A stretch of DNA of 64,000 nt, from positions 32,401 to 96,400 of the forward strand of contig KQ965817.1 of NCBI GenBank assembly GCA_001574975.1, in the 5' to 3' direction. Shown here piece after piece: positions 11,043 to 21,064 of the stretch. Position 1 is the first letter of the stretch, and the number at the start of each line of letters is the position of its first letter. This DNA comes from Gonapodya prolifera JEL478 (Eukaryota; Monoblepharomycota; Monoblepharidomycetes; Monoblepharidales; Gonapodyaceae). A model generated the notes under the pieces. That model had not been told where the DNA came from. It did no database searches and saw only the letters and a list, made by a program, of their open reading frames with translations. The position numbers were made by a program, and so were the translations under genes.

Positions 11043-11826
11043 TTACAGCTGTTTGCTGCAATAATGGATCACCCCCTCAGAGACGTCCAGTCCCGCCTCA
11101 ACAAATTTTCCCCCCGGAAGCTTGCCACCCGTGCAGGCGGTCGCACCTCCAACGATGCGGGCCTCGTTGTCATCGCGCATGGTGGCATATGTCGGGCGTG
11201 GATACCGCGGTCTTTCCAAGTTGTCATTCCCAAGACGCCGTCGCTCCTGTTCACGGGGTGTGACTTTAATCAGCGTCCCGTACCGGAAAACTCTCGAGGC
11301 TCGGGGGCCAAACTGCGACGGAGCCGGTGAGCGGGGTGAGCACGTTGAACCCCGGTTTGTTGCCTGCAAGGGGAATCACGAGGTCCGGTCTTATCACGAC
11401 ACGGAGGTTGATGGCGAGGGGAAGACGTCCCTCGGGCTCTAAGAGGGTACGCACGGCGAGATTCCCTGCCTTGCCTAAGGGTCGCACCCTCTGGAACAGC
11501 CCCGCCACTCTCAAGTCAGTGTACCGGAACACGAGGATCTCCACAGAAGATCGTTATACGGTCCCTTCGTTGCCGCTACCAGAGACGGTCGCCGATCCTG
11601 CTTCTTCGAGGAGTTGCAAGTGGTTCCAGTGGTACGGGACACGATGGGCGATTAACAGGATGAATGTGTGGGGGAGAGAGAAGAGTAGAGAGGCTCCGAG
11701 TAGGTCGCTGGGGTCTATGGGGAGAGACAGGTCGAGCTTGGTGCCAAAGAGAGTGCCGGGGTGAATGATTGGCGCGCAAACAACGGGCAAGGTTGATGGG
11801 CTGGGTTGTTCCGGAACGGCCGCCAT
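11043..11826 (-). pseudogene. Uncharacterised gene with an in-frame stop and a frame change
   Basis: A minus-strand frame starts at ATG 11826 and reads a plausible protein (MAAVPEQPSPSTLPVVCAPI, then a hydrophobic SLLFSLPHTFILLIAHRVPY). It meets TAA at 11554-11556, yet continues in the same frame with equally plausible protein (EILVFRYTDLRVAGLFQRVR and a KPGFNVLTPLTGS segment) to about 11290. From there protein-like sequence shifts frame (RYGTLIKVTPREQERRRLGN onward) to the TAA at 11043. A 37-nt intron from 11285 would also join the last two parts but is unusually short. No convincing intron removes the first stop. It may be a recent pseudogene or a sequence error. Family not recognised. It lies between two genes for surface proteins on the same strand. 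Confidence 0.45.
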
Positions 11827-12038
11827 CGTTCCTTGCGAGTCGGAGGTGGCAAGTTGTGAATTTTTGTGAAAGACTGGCGCTCCTTTGAAGGTTTGCCAGA
11901 TCTGTTGTGTGCACTGGACAGTGCAGCAAACTTCAATTCGAATAAATTGGTACTGACTGAGAAAATAAACATTTGTTTACTCCATGATCCACTCCTTCTT
12001 CCGAGAAATCGACGTATCACCACTTCTCTCCCACGCCC

Positions 12039-13431
12039 TTACATCCGACCGATGAGTCCAATCGCCGCACAGAATATAACTACAGCTCCGCTAATACATG
12101 ACGTGAGAGGGCGCGTAGAGCTGCAAAGGACCATAACGTTGTGAGATGACTGCTGTTCTCGAAATTGCACACAATCCATGCGAGAGACATACCGAGCACC
12201 AGCCGGCTTAGCGGCAGAAGTAGCCGTCGGAGTCGACCCCGCGGCGGCCGCCGTCACGGTCGCTGCTTGTCCGCCGGTGAGCGCAAGGCTGTTACTCGTT
12301 GATTGCGGCAGTAATGTCGAGAAGCCGGCTTTGTTTGCCAGGAGACATAACTTTGGTTGATTTGGTCACGTGAGCATCAACACCCAAACACACGCGTCGT
12401 CGTCGTCCCGACCGCCTTGGTGTCGATGATGGGGGGAAGAGGTGGAGGCGGTGTGGGTGGAGGGGCTCTTAAGAACGGAATTTCAAGTTCTGAGGGTGTG
12501 CGAAATTTCAAATCGAAAAGGGGTTACTCACGTGATGGTGGTGGCGGTGGCGGTGGTGGTGGCGGTGGCGGTGGTGGCGACCCTTTTGAAAACAAATAAG
12601 TTTTCAGGGTAACGAACGTTGAAGGCCATCAAGTGATGCAACACTCACGGGCTGGCGGTGGGGCTATTCCGATTCAGGATGGAAGCGATTTTTAATTTCT
12701 GTGAATTGGTCAGAGCACAATAACAATACGAACTCACGACAGTACGGAGGTGGTGGTTGAGAGCCTACAGAGCCTGCACATCCAGATCCCGGCGTGGAAT
12801 AGCAATTCATACTACAAACATAAAGATGGGAAGCTGAGACGGGGTAAACGGCACCGGCGGTATGGTGATCTTTCTATGGGGCACGTGCACCTGCGATTGC
12901 AAGCGGTACAGCAAGATGGCGCGGAACTTACCGGGGCAGCAATTGAAGTAGGAATCGACACAGACTTCGTCGGCGAGACAGTACAAATCCTCAGTGGCGG
13001 TTACTCTGCACTAAGTGAGGGGCGAGAAAGTAGGTTGCAAATTGGCCGATGAGAACTTGCGTGTAACTTGACAAACGCGTTGTATACTTACACAATGTGC
13101 ACCGCCGTGGAGACAGTGCTGTCCGCAGGTGACCTCTACCGCGGCGCATCGCTTGTCGAGGTGAGCTGAGATGCCGGTGGTCCCGTCTGGCGGAAAAGGG
13201 TGAGCATTACACTCCATCCACGACGCTTGACGAAGAACTGACAAGAACGCACTTCGTACTACGAATGTGGACACGTGTGCTCTTCTCGAGGCGGATGCTA
13301 CGACTAGTAGCGATGGGGTGGGATGTGAGCGGCTTCGATTTTCGTAAAGAGCCCCTTGAAGTCATGGAGAATTCCTCACCTTGTGCATGCGCGAGTGCAA
13401 TCGACGCAACCGCGATTGCCAGCGCGAACAA
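12039..13431 (-). CDS. Secreted Cys-rich, Pro-rich protein with C-terminal hydrophobic anchor
   Basis: Eight minus-strand exons join in phase (13431-13380, 13297-13092, 13010-12932, 12833-12738, 12582-12532, 12489-12394, 12328-12193, 12120-12039), giving 265 residues. It begins with a signal peptide (MFALAIAVASIALAHAQ). The next part is cysteine-rich: KRCAAVEVTCGQHCLHGGAHC, a CRVTATEDLYC segment, then NCC and YVCSMNCYSTPGSGC. Then follow Pro-rich blocks, including 14 consecutive prolines from one short exon, a Thr/Ala linker, and a C-terminal hydrophobic segment (CISGAVVIFCAAIGLIG) that could be a GPI signal or membrane anchor. The layout fits a cell-surface protein: exported Cys-rich head, Pro stalk, anchor. 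It shares this general design, but no clear sequence, with the protein at 9511-10871. Family not recognised. Confidence 0.65.
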
Positions 13432-14521
13432 ACGAAGAGTGACAATGTGTGTCGACGGCCGTGGTCTAACACTGCGGGGTATTAGATCTTCGCCTGTGGC
13501 CGCGTCAGGTCGTGGATGCGGTCGGGTTAGGGGCGAATCTCAGGGTTGAGCAGCACAACTCCGAAGTGACGGAGATATCTCTACGCAAGAAGACGGCGGT
13601 TGGCCTCGCGTGTCTGTGCTTGGCTGACTCTGTTAATGTCCGGTGAGATTTCCTTGAAAACGAGCACAAAATCAAATGCAGCTTGAGATCTATAAGGGCG
13701 ATTTGGATTGTTTGGAAATGCGTGCCACCGTCTTTGTCTTCGCACTCGCATTCAAACAAAACATCACCTCCGTCATGTGCGGTGTGTTGTCTCGGCAGCA
13801 CTCATCTGCAGCACATGGCCGGCCATGTCAATCGATGAAGCCCTTTCTAAGCCCCCCTCCGCCCTCAAACTCGTTCTTTTGGCTCAACTTGCCCGTGCTC
13901 TTTATGTCCGGAAAATTGAGCTGAGGCGGACCGGAGAGCCAGCTCAGCACGGCTGGAGTAGTTGCTTGCATTTTGAGTCCACCAAGCACCGGCCAATGAT
14001 AAGAATACTCAATTCAAGAGCCTTTCACTCAAATCCCTTGTGCCAGCATGTGCTGAGCCATCCGGGCATCGCTGGTTGGTGAGCTTGCGGGGTAGCTTTG
14101 TCCCTAAGCGGCAAAATTGTGGAGTCGGCAGAAATTTAGCCGTGAGCCGCTTTGCTCTAGCTCGTTGGGAATTCAATGAAGTAAAGTCGAGGACGAGCAG
14201 TGACTTTGATGTCATTGTACTTGCACTCGTCGTCTTCGTCGGTCAGCCCGAATTTCGTCTGGTGTCTACTTCCATGACGATGCATCATTTCCAATCAAAG
14301 AAGATAGCCTTTACTGAGATAATACCATATGCATTTATTGTACTAGTATAATCAGAGCCTAAAAGAAGGCAGAAGAATCACATTATTCCCGTGTGTTTCG
14401 AAACCAAACCTTAGCAATCATCACGCCATAACATCCCACCCTCATTTCAAAAAGACCTTCCATCCCACCCCACCATCACCTGCTTTTTTCCCCTCCTCAC
14501 CATCCACACAACCACACAAGC
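13432..14521. other. Intergenic region between divergent genes
   Basis: No frame has gene-like composition or splice context here. The last 150 bases before the SDR start are C-rich and pyrimidine-biased on the plus strand (CATCACCTGC, CCCCTCCTCACC), typical of a fungal 5' leader. Confidence 0.4.
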
Positions 14522-15663
14522 ATGCCACTCGCCATCGTCATCGGAGTCGGCCCAAAACTCGGCTCGGCCGTCGCGCGCCGATTCGCGAAAGAGGGACTGA
14601 CGACGGGCGTGTTTTCGCGCACGATCGAGTTCGCGAAGAAGTTGAAGGGGGAGGTTGAGAGTGAGAAGGTCGCGGGGTCGGTGAGTTGCGAGATGTGAGG
14701 TATGGAGTGCGAATCACAGAAGAGCGAACAGTCCCAACGAAGCGAGGACATCGATGCGTAAGCGCATCTAGACGCTGACCGAGAAGTCCACCGGAGGCGA
14801 ATGCTCTGCGGGAATGCGGCGAATGATGGGTCTGTTGCAATCACTTGTGTGGTCCCTATGTCTAACAAGATCCTTTTACCACGATCGCCCCCCTCGTCCA
14901 CTACACCCGCCCCCCACAAAGATCCAAGTCTACTCCGCCGACGCCTCCTCTCCCACCTCGCTCTCGGCCGGCATCAAGCAGTTCCTTGCCGACTTTAAGG
15001 GCCAGCGGCTCGAGGTTGTTGTGTACAACGCCGCGGCAGGGTTCCCCCCGGGCCCCTTCCTCGATATCACACTGGAGAATCTGGAGAGGAGCTTGGATGT
15101 GAATGTTAAGGGGGCGTGGACGACTGCCAAAGAGGTGTGTTGTCCCCTCTTTTCGGCTTCACTGCACTCGACGTTACTTATCGTCTGTCACTCATACCCG
15201 CACCTCGTACCCCGCTCTCGCTCTAGGTATTGCCTGTATTCCTCTCGCAACAACCCCTCCCCGAAGCGCCCCACCACCGCGGCACGTACCTCATCACGGG
15301 CGCGACGGCGATGATGCGAGGCGGCGCACGCTTCGCTTCGTTCGCGAGTGGTAACTTTGGTAAACGAGCGCTTGCGCAGTCTCTGGCAAGGGAGTTTGGG
15401 CCCCAGGGTATTCACGTCGCGGATGTGGTTGGTATTCTTGTCTTGCGTAGGTTTAAGGGTGGCACTGCAGGACTCGCTCACTTACACACTCCCTGTCTCT
15501 GTGGCAGATCATCGACGGCGGAATCGGCCCCGAAGGCTCCACGGACGCGACCAAGAACCTCGACCCTGACGCGATTGCGGACACGTACTGGCACCTTCAC
15601 AAGCAACACGCGTCGGCGTGGACGTATGAAGTGGATTTGAGGCCGTTTACGGAAAAGTTTTGA
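14522..15663 (+). CDS. Short-chain dehydrogenase/reductase (SDR) with the catalytic Tyr apparently replaced
   Basis: Four exons join in phase (14522-14680, 14922-15134, 15227-15427, 15508-15663), giving 242 residues. The N-terminus has a Rossmann nucleotide-binding pattern (AIVIGVGPKLGSAVARRFA, variant GxGxxxG). VVVYNAAAG matches the SDR NNAG position, and LDVNVKGAW matches the helix-4 Asn strand. TYLITGATAMMRGG follows. In the active-site position where classical SDRs have YxxxK, this protein reads FASGNFGKRALAQSLA, so Phe stands in place of Tyr while Lys is retained. IIDGGIGPEG precedes the C-terminal TYWHLHKQ segment. Some fungal SDR-like proteins share such changes and may use another mechanism or be non-catalytic. 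The intron 3 donor (GTTGGT) was chosen because it keeps frame. Confidence 0.8.
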
Positions 15664-15860
15664 GAATGGCGTGGCGAAGAGAAATTTTGTAGATTTGATT
15701 TGATGTCTGTATTGTGAATCCGACGAAGGTTGAGATTTCTGACTGGATATATACTGAGTAACATTTCCCAGCGTTGAAGCGATTTCATTACTGACTTCTA
15801 TGTGAATGGGAATAGTGAGAGTGATGGTTGAATTTCCACCGGCTGTATTTCGCCATAAAC

Positions 15861-17684
15861 ATGTCGTTCAATCTCGACGCAACGGAATTTGTGCCTGGCG
15901 GCACATCTTTCTCGATCGACAGTCCTCCGTCTCAGGCGACATCGTCTGGCGACTTCCAGTTCCTGCCCGATGTCCCATATTCAATGGACTTAAATTCTCC
16001 CTTCCAGTCCAGGATCGACGATGGGGAGGTACAGGTGCAGGAACAGGAGCACGACAGCGTTCTCGGCTACGGTGACGACGACGACGACTCGTCCGAACTG
16101 ATTCTGGACGGACTCCCCGTCGACACCTTCTCCATCCTGGACGTGGACGGGGAGGACAGTTTCAGCAACGACGCACCAATGATCGAGAAGGTGCTGCTGT
16201 CCATATTCTCCCTGATTCCTCCAGCCACCATCGTTGCGGCGCTGAAGAGGAACGAGGGGGATTGGGGCGCGACCATGGACGAGCTGCTCGATCGGGCGGT
16301 TTCCAAGGAAGGACCCGGATGGGAAAAGACGGACGAGCAAAAGCAGAGGGCGAGGAAGAAGGGACCCTGCAGGTTTTATATGCAGGGCTGGTGAGTAAGG
16401 ATTGCGAGTTCTCGCATGATTTGGGGTCCATGATGAGCAAGTGGTTTGTGATCAGGTTTGAGTTGCTTTTGTCGTCTGGTGGTGCTATGAAAAACACCGT
16501 CTGCTATAGGTACTGGCTGGACAATAAGTGGCAAGTACCTGAGCCTCTTATCCTGGGACTGATTTCTTGTCAATTTCACAACTTTTGAAACACGCAGTCT
16601 GAAGGACCCTTGCGAATTTCTCCACGCCATACCAGCTACTATGTTCAACTCGGAGCGAACGCCCTCTTCTGCGCCTAGTAACCGCGGATCAAAACGTCCC
16701 CGTGGAAGCTCTCAAGCCGTCGGACTTCCTATCGCTTAATGGTACAGCAAAGCAAAGTCCAGCACCCTCTGTGCCTCGGGCGCTGACGGTATCAACACCG
16801 CCTGCACGGAACCCTCCGTCTGTCAAGCGCGAAGACTTCCCTTCCCTCGCTGCCGTGAAATCATCAAAGAAAGCCGGAGCGAAACAGATTTCCAAACCAG
16901 TGGCCGTTTCCTCCAACACATCCTCCCCGCCATCTTTCGCCTCCGTCGTACAAAAGACCCCACCAAAGACCTTATCCAATCCTGCAACACGTCTTCAAGG
17001 AGGTCGCAATCGCGGGAAGTCTGACCAGCTTCCATCACGAGTTTCCCTCCCTTGGGTCAAACAGGCGTCGCGGCTTCAAACGAGTTCCTCAAGGAGCGGC
17101 GAGAGGCGGAGGAACACGCTGAGGCGAGGAATAGGTACTTCCAGCTGGCGGCTGAGATGATCAGGAGGGGAGATGGTGGGGAGCAAAGGTGAGTCATGAG
17201 TTCTCCGGCTCGTGTGTGGTTATTGAGCCTTGATTCTCCACTCAACCACTGCCAAAACAGGAAAAATGGCCCGTCTCGGGCAAACCCACCAACAACTCTC
17301 GCTCCGTGCGCACGCACGTGCAGCCGACGCGATCTTCACCGCTCGCAACGCGAACGCCAAACTCAACCCTTACAACGCCCCGGGGTCCTCGATGCGGGTC
17401 GGTGACCTGCACGACCTTCTACCCCACGAAGCCGCTGACAAGACGTCGTCGACGATCGAGTCTCTCAGAGCGGCTGGTTTCACAGGGCATCTCGCTGTGG
17501 TGACAGGCACAGGCATCACTCTCTGCGATATGATGGCACCAAAGATCCTTCTGTACCGGGCTCGAGCGAAGAGAACAAGGTGTTCGGTGCTGTAACGGGG
17601 ATGTTGGACGAACGGGGTTTACGATGGCGGGAAGCAAATGGGACGGACGGGCGTGGGGGTGTCATCGTGATTGGAATATATTGA
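15861..17684 (+). CDS. CUE - CCCH zinc finger - DUF1771 - Smr domain protein, with several apparent frameshifts
   Basis: The ATG at 15861 opens an acidic N-terminal region. A CUE-like helix bundle (LLSIFSLIPPATIVAALKRN) follows, then GPCRFYMQG and KDCEFSHDL, which form a CCCH finger, and a second finger made of RYWLDNKC plus LKDPCEFLHAIP, joined by a 67-nt GC-AG intron at 16531-16597. Further on, KREDFPSLAAV and a DUF1771 helix pair (RNRYFQLAAEMIRRGDGG) precede an Smr domain (GDLHDLLPHEA, HLAVVTGTG, ERGLRWREANG) ending at TGA 17682-17684. Smr-domain proteins of this architecture act on RNA or DNA. The reading frame breaks near 16388, 16640, 17030 and 17512, each time by one or two bases, although every motif is intact. 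It could be a very recent pseudogene or carry sequencing indels. It ends 51 nt from the convergent ODAD4-like gene. Confidence 0.75.
16531..16597 (+). other. Probable GC-AG intron inside the second CCCH finger
   Basis: The exon ending AATAAGTG is followed by GCAAGT, not GTAAGT, and the acceptor CACGCAG precedes TCTGAAGG. Removing these 67 bases restores the codon for the second finger Cys (TG plus T), giving NKCLKDPCEFLH. The donor matches the GC-donor consensus. Confidence 0.6.
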
Positions 17685-17735
17685 CGTACAGCCACCAGAT
17701 TTTGGACCCGTCAACTGTCCGAAGAGGCCTGACGA

Positions 17736-18725
17736 TCATCCATTCACATGCGCCATCCCCCGCTTCAACCCCTTAACCTCTATCCGTGCTCGGTGTGATT
17801 CGGCGCTACTTCCCAATCGTCTCCTCCAAAACTCGCATCTCTCTTCCAAGTACTTGACGCCGTTTCGGGCGAGTTCCGTCACCTCTTCATTTGGATTCGA
17901 GGCGAACGTGGGATCGTTCATGAGTTCGTGGAGGAAGACCTTGTCGAGAGAAAGTGGGCCAAGGTATATATGGTCACGGTGGATCGTTTCGTGAGCGTCG
18001 ACGGCCGACACTTGCAAGGGTGAGATGGCGACGGTTTTGCCAGGTTTGGGTCCAGGGCTGGGTGACCTGGCGCTGATCCGCCCCGTCCCCGGTGCGGGCT
18101 TTGTCTTTCGAGCGTCCACTTCAGATCCATTTGCTGCCTTGAGTGCTTTGAACGCCGCTAGTTTATGCGCGCCCTCCGCGACCGTATTTCGTCGCTGACG
18201 TCCTTGATTTGCGCCGACTGTAGTTGGTGATGGCAGGGTGGAGGCTGATACCGTCTCGACTTTACGAGTAGGTTCCGGATCGATTCCAATACCGCTCAGG
18301 ATCGATTCCTGCGCCTTTTGAATACCGAGTCGAAACTCGTCAATCTCCGGTTTCAACCGTGCACCTCTGTGGAACCACACTAAGGCGTTCTCGAAATCGC
18401 CCGACGCAAAAAGCGTCTCCGCTCTTAACAGAATCGCACGAGCATTTTCTTTTTCCAATGCCAGGAGAGCGTCGGCGTCTTGTAACGCTTGCTTTGCGAG
18501 ACCGAGTGAAAGGAGACAGCGGGATCGGGCGAGGAGGACGGCTCGGTCACCGGGACGAGCCTCCAGAGCGGCGTTGTATTTTGAGAGGGCTGTTGTGGCG
18601 TCGCCGTGACGGAAGTGCAGCTCGGCTTCGGCGAATGCGGCGTGGAATGCTTGCAAGGCGGGATCAACCATGCCCCCCCCAGTGGGGGATCGAACAGGCT
18701 CGGGAGGGGACTTTGGTTCCGCCAT
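17736..18725 (-). CDS. ODAD4: Outer dynein arm docking complex subunit 4-like TPR protein (ODAD4/TTC25)
   Basis: A single minus-strand exon of 329 codons from ATG 18725 to TGA 17736. Residues about 28-130 form tetratricopeptide repeats (AELHFRHGDATTALSKYNAA, LLARSRCLLSLGLAKQALQD, LLRAETLFASGDFENALVWF). The segment YHRG-like FHRGARLKPEIDEFRLGIQK followed by AQESI is characteristic of TTC25. The C-terminal half has a long low-complexity linker, then DHIYLGPLSLDKVFLHELMN and a GVKYLEERCEFWRRRL motif, matching the conserved C-terminal EYLEKLL and INYLDTHSNFWR region of TTC25. In animals and algae this subunit docks outer dynein arms on axonemal doublets. Its presence implies a flagellated life stage. 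The gene is shorter than animal forms but appears complete. Confidence 0.8.
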   Translation of the reverse strand: MAEPKSPPEPVRSPTGGGMVDPALQAFHAAFAEAELHFRHGDATTALSKYNAALEARPGDRAVLLARSRCLLSLGLAKQALQDADALLALEKENARAILLRAETLFASGDFENALVWFHRGARLKPEIDEFRLGIQKAQESILSGIGIDPEPTRKVETVSASTLPSPTTVGANQGRQRRNTVAEGAHKLAAFKALKAANGSEVDARKTKPAPGTGRISARSPSPGPKPGKTVAISPLQVSAVDAHETIHRDHIYLGPLSLDKVFLHELMNDPTFASNPNEEVTELARNGVKYLEERCEFWRRRLGSSAESHRARIEVKGLKRGMAHVNG

Positions 18726-19562
18726 CGAATTTCAGATTCAAAGGGAGGCGACTTGACAAGTTTATGGGCGATTATTTTGCGATCGATGATCGAACGGTGA
18801 CGTCCACTTCGCCATGTTTCGCAAGGAGCAACCATATCCACAAAGTCTTTTCAAAAATGTATTCCACATGCAAATAACAACTCATATCATTTCACATTGA
18901 AAAAGGATTCACTGGGAATTTCACGCTTTCTTCTAAACCATTTACCCCACAATAACAGAGGTCGGTTGAAAGGACTCGGCGTATATCTCTTGCAACCCAA
19001 AAGAGAGAATCACTCCGAGCGTGGTGCAAAATTTCTGGCTCGTGTGAGGGAAAGATGGTGCGGTAAAACGACTTGGTTCTGGAACCCAAGAAGAAGAAAA
19101 GGAACGATTGGAGTAAATGAGATGATAGCATCTCACAACTAAGCAGAAAAACGCGCTGTAAATCAGGTCCCATCGTTGATGGGATGTTGTTTACAGGGTG
19201 CTCTTCTGATCAAGCAAGGATGGACGATGGCTCGCAACCATTGACCCATCACCCATCATCCGTCGTCGAAAATCTCCACAAGGTGCCAAGCGACAGTGCC
19301 GAACATAGAGTATGTGCGTCTTTCCATTGCCCCCAGCGTCATCGAGAATGATATCGCTCCGCTCGAGGCACCCAAAGAAAGATGCCCCCAAAAGAGGTGG
19401 CTGCTCTTCATCCCCGCGACGACCATACGGTGCGTGGAGCGTTGCGCGTCACGTGAGGTGCTTTTAGCGAGGATGTTCCTATCAATGTTTGTGGAAAAAC
19501 TGAAGGAGAGAAAAAGTTGGAGAAGTGCACGGTTCACTGCCATCAAGTTTGTACAACGTTAA
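18726..19562. other. Intergenic region upstream of ODAD4-like gene and downstream of a broken SDR
   Basis: Open frames of 60-96 codons occur on both strands but overlap each other and have no recognisable motif. A small hairpin (CCCATCGTTGATGGG) lies near 19171-19186. The promoter of the ODAD4-like gene should lie just above 18725. Confidence 0.4.
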
Positions 19563-20856
19563 TTACAGTTTTAATTTTCCAAGCTTGCTAGATCCTTCCT
19601 TTGAAATTCGTGAAGGGAGAGTATTACTCGCGGCGTTGTTGAGCAATAGACTCTCCTGAGGTGGTACGACTTTAGGAACTTCCGTCTTCGTCACAATGAC
19701 CACGTCGCCTAGAAAGTGGGATGAGATTTCAGTGAGAGAAATATTCCGTAGTAGTACGTGCTTACCAGAGTTCGCATTGTCCAACGTCCACAAAATGCAG
19801 TCCACAACCCGTGCGATACCCACGGAGTCATCTCTTTGGGACTTCAACCAAGATTCGGGCGCTCCGGCTCTACGCGCGAGCTCAAGCTGCGAAAACGACT
19901 GCTGTGACAGCACGGGCGGTGTGACGATTGCGACCACTCTGGGTACAGAGTTAGACGGAGATGGAGCCGTAGAGGATGCCGAAGTAGTCTGTGTCGTTGT
20001 GGGGGGTGTTGTCCCCGAAGATACTGAGTTCACAAGAGGTGGGAGGAAAGGAACGGTGCGTGTGGTATGCAAGAGCTGTCAGGGTGGTTTGGCGATGTCA
20101 CTTTCTATCTCACGTCGCAAGGTTATCAACCAATTTGAACTTGCCGCTAGTTGGCCCGCCGACATAGAGGGATACGGATCCCAGAATCCCGTGGTGGGAG
20201 ACTCGAGTGCGCCCTTGCCAACAACGTTTATGACAATGCCCGACGACAGGTCGTATCGTTTGTTCCGGTGGGCGATTGCTGAAGGTCCAACGCGGATTCC
20301 GCCAGCAGCTGTCGAAGACCTCCGCAGCTGACGGGAGAGTGCCATTTGCGTGATAGAGAGCGGTATTATGAGACCTGACTCGATAGCTGCACGAAGGGAA
20401 GTGGGGTTCGGAAGACTTGAGGATTCGAAGAACGGCGCTACCCGGCCGTTTGGGAGAGTGAGGTTGACTACGACCTGTCGCAAATGAGTGTCTTCTGAAG
20501 ATAAAATGGCACGGTAAAAGACAGTTCTCACATCGACTCCTGCAAGCTGGTCAATCTTTCCAAACAACTCCAAAACTTGGCCGAGGTTTCCATCCATAAG
20601 CAGCTGCGATGTGACCCGGATTCGGGGATAGCTAGCACGTCCAATAATTGCGTTCAAGGAAACCGACTTCTGTCGCTCCAAACGTCTCGGAATCTCACGC
20701 GGTTTGGAGTGCTGCACACGTCCGCTCAAGGTCCAATCGATTCGGATCCGTCAGAACGAGCTCCCATCCACGAGACGCAAATGCTCGTGCGATTTCAGTC
20801 CCTAACTCGCATGATGCGTTTGAGACGAGAGCGCGGATGATTTGAAATGGAGACAT
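19563..20856 (-). pseudogene. Short-chain dehydrogenase-like gene with a frame break and an in-frame stop
   Basis: The minus strand begins at ATG 20856 with a Rossmann-like start (IRALVSNASCELGTEIARAF then ASRGWELVLTD). This frame stops at 20695-20697. The adjacent frame continues with NAIIGRASYPRIRVTSQLLM, KIDQLAGVDV (SDR helix before the NNAG strand), SSGIVINVVGKGAL (the strand before the active-site helix) and AASSNWLITLRREI. It meets an in-frame TGA at 20079-20081, after which SDR C-terminal sequence resumes (APESWLKSQRDDSVGIARVV and, after an intron at 19709-19765, DVVIVTKTE). Neither interruption is cured by a plausible intron. A decayed or mis-sequenced SDR is the best reading. It is divergent from the ankyrin gene at 21065. 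Confidence 0.55.
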
Positions 20857-21064
20857 CACACGGGGATAATATCGGTTTGGACACTTCGAGGCGGGGTCTG
20901 CTCATCGAAACACAGAAAGGAAATTCATCGTTGGTTGCGTCCAACGTGATGCGGGGATGTCGGGAATTATTACCTGAAAGGGAAAGGCGGGAGATGCGCA
21001 AAAGCTGAAAGCGATAACGAAGCTACCTGGCTCTCTCGTAACCCCTCCCCACAATTGGAGCGCT
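20857..21064. promoter_or_regulatory. Short divergent intergenic region (shared promoter)
   Basis: Only 208 nt separate the start of the minus-strand SDR-like gene and the plus-strand ankyrin gene. No clear TATA box was seen. Confidence 0.35.

Noticed and set aside
14497-14919. 140-codon minus-strand frame over the SDR start
   Set aside because: Overlaps the well-supported SDR first exon and intron; no motif.
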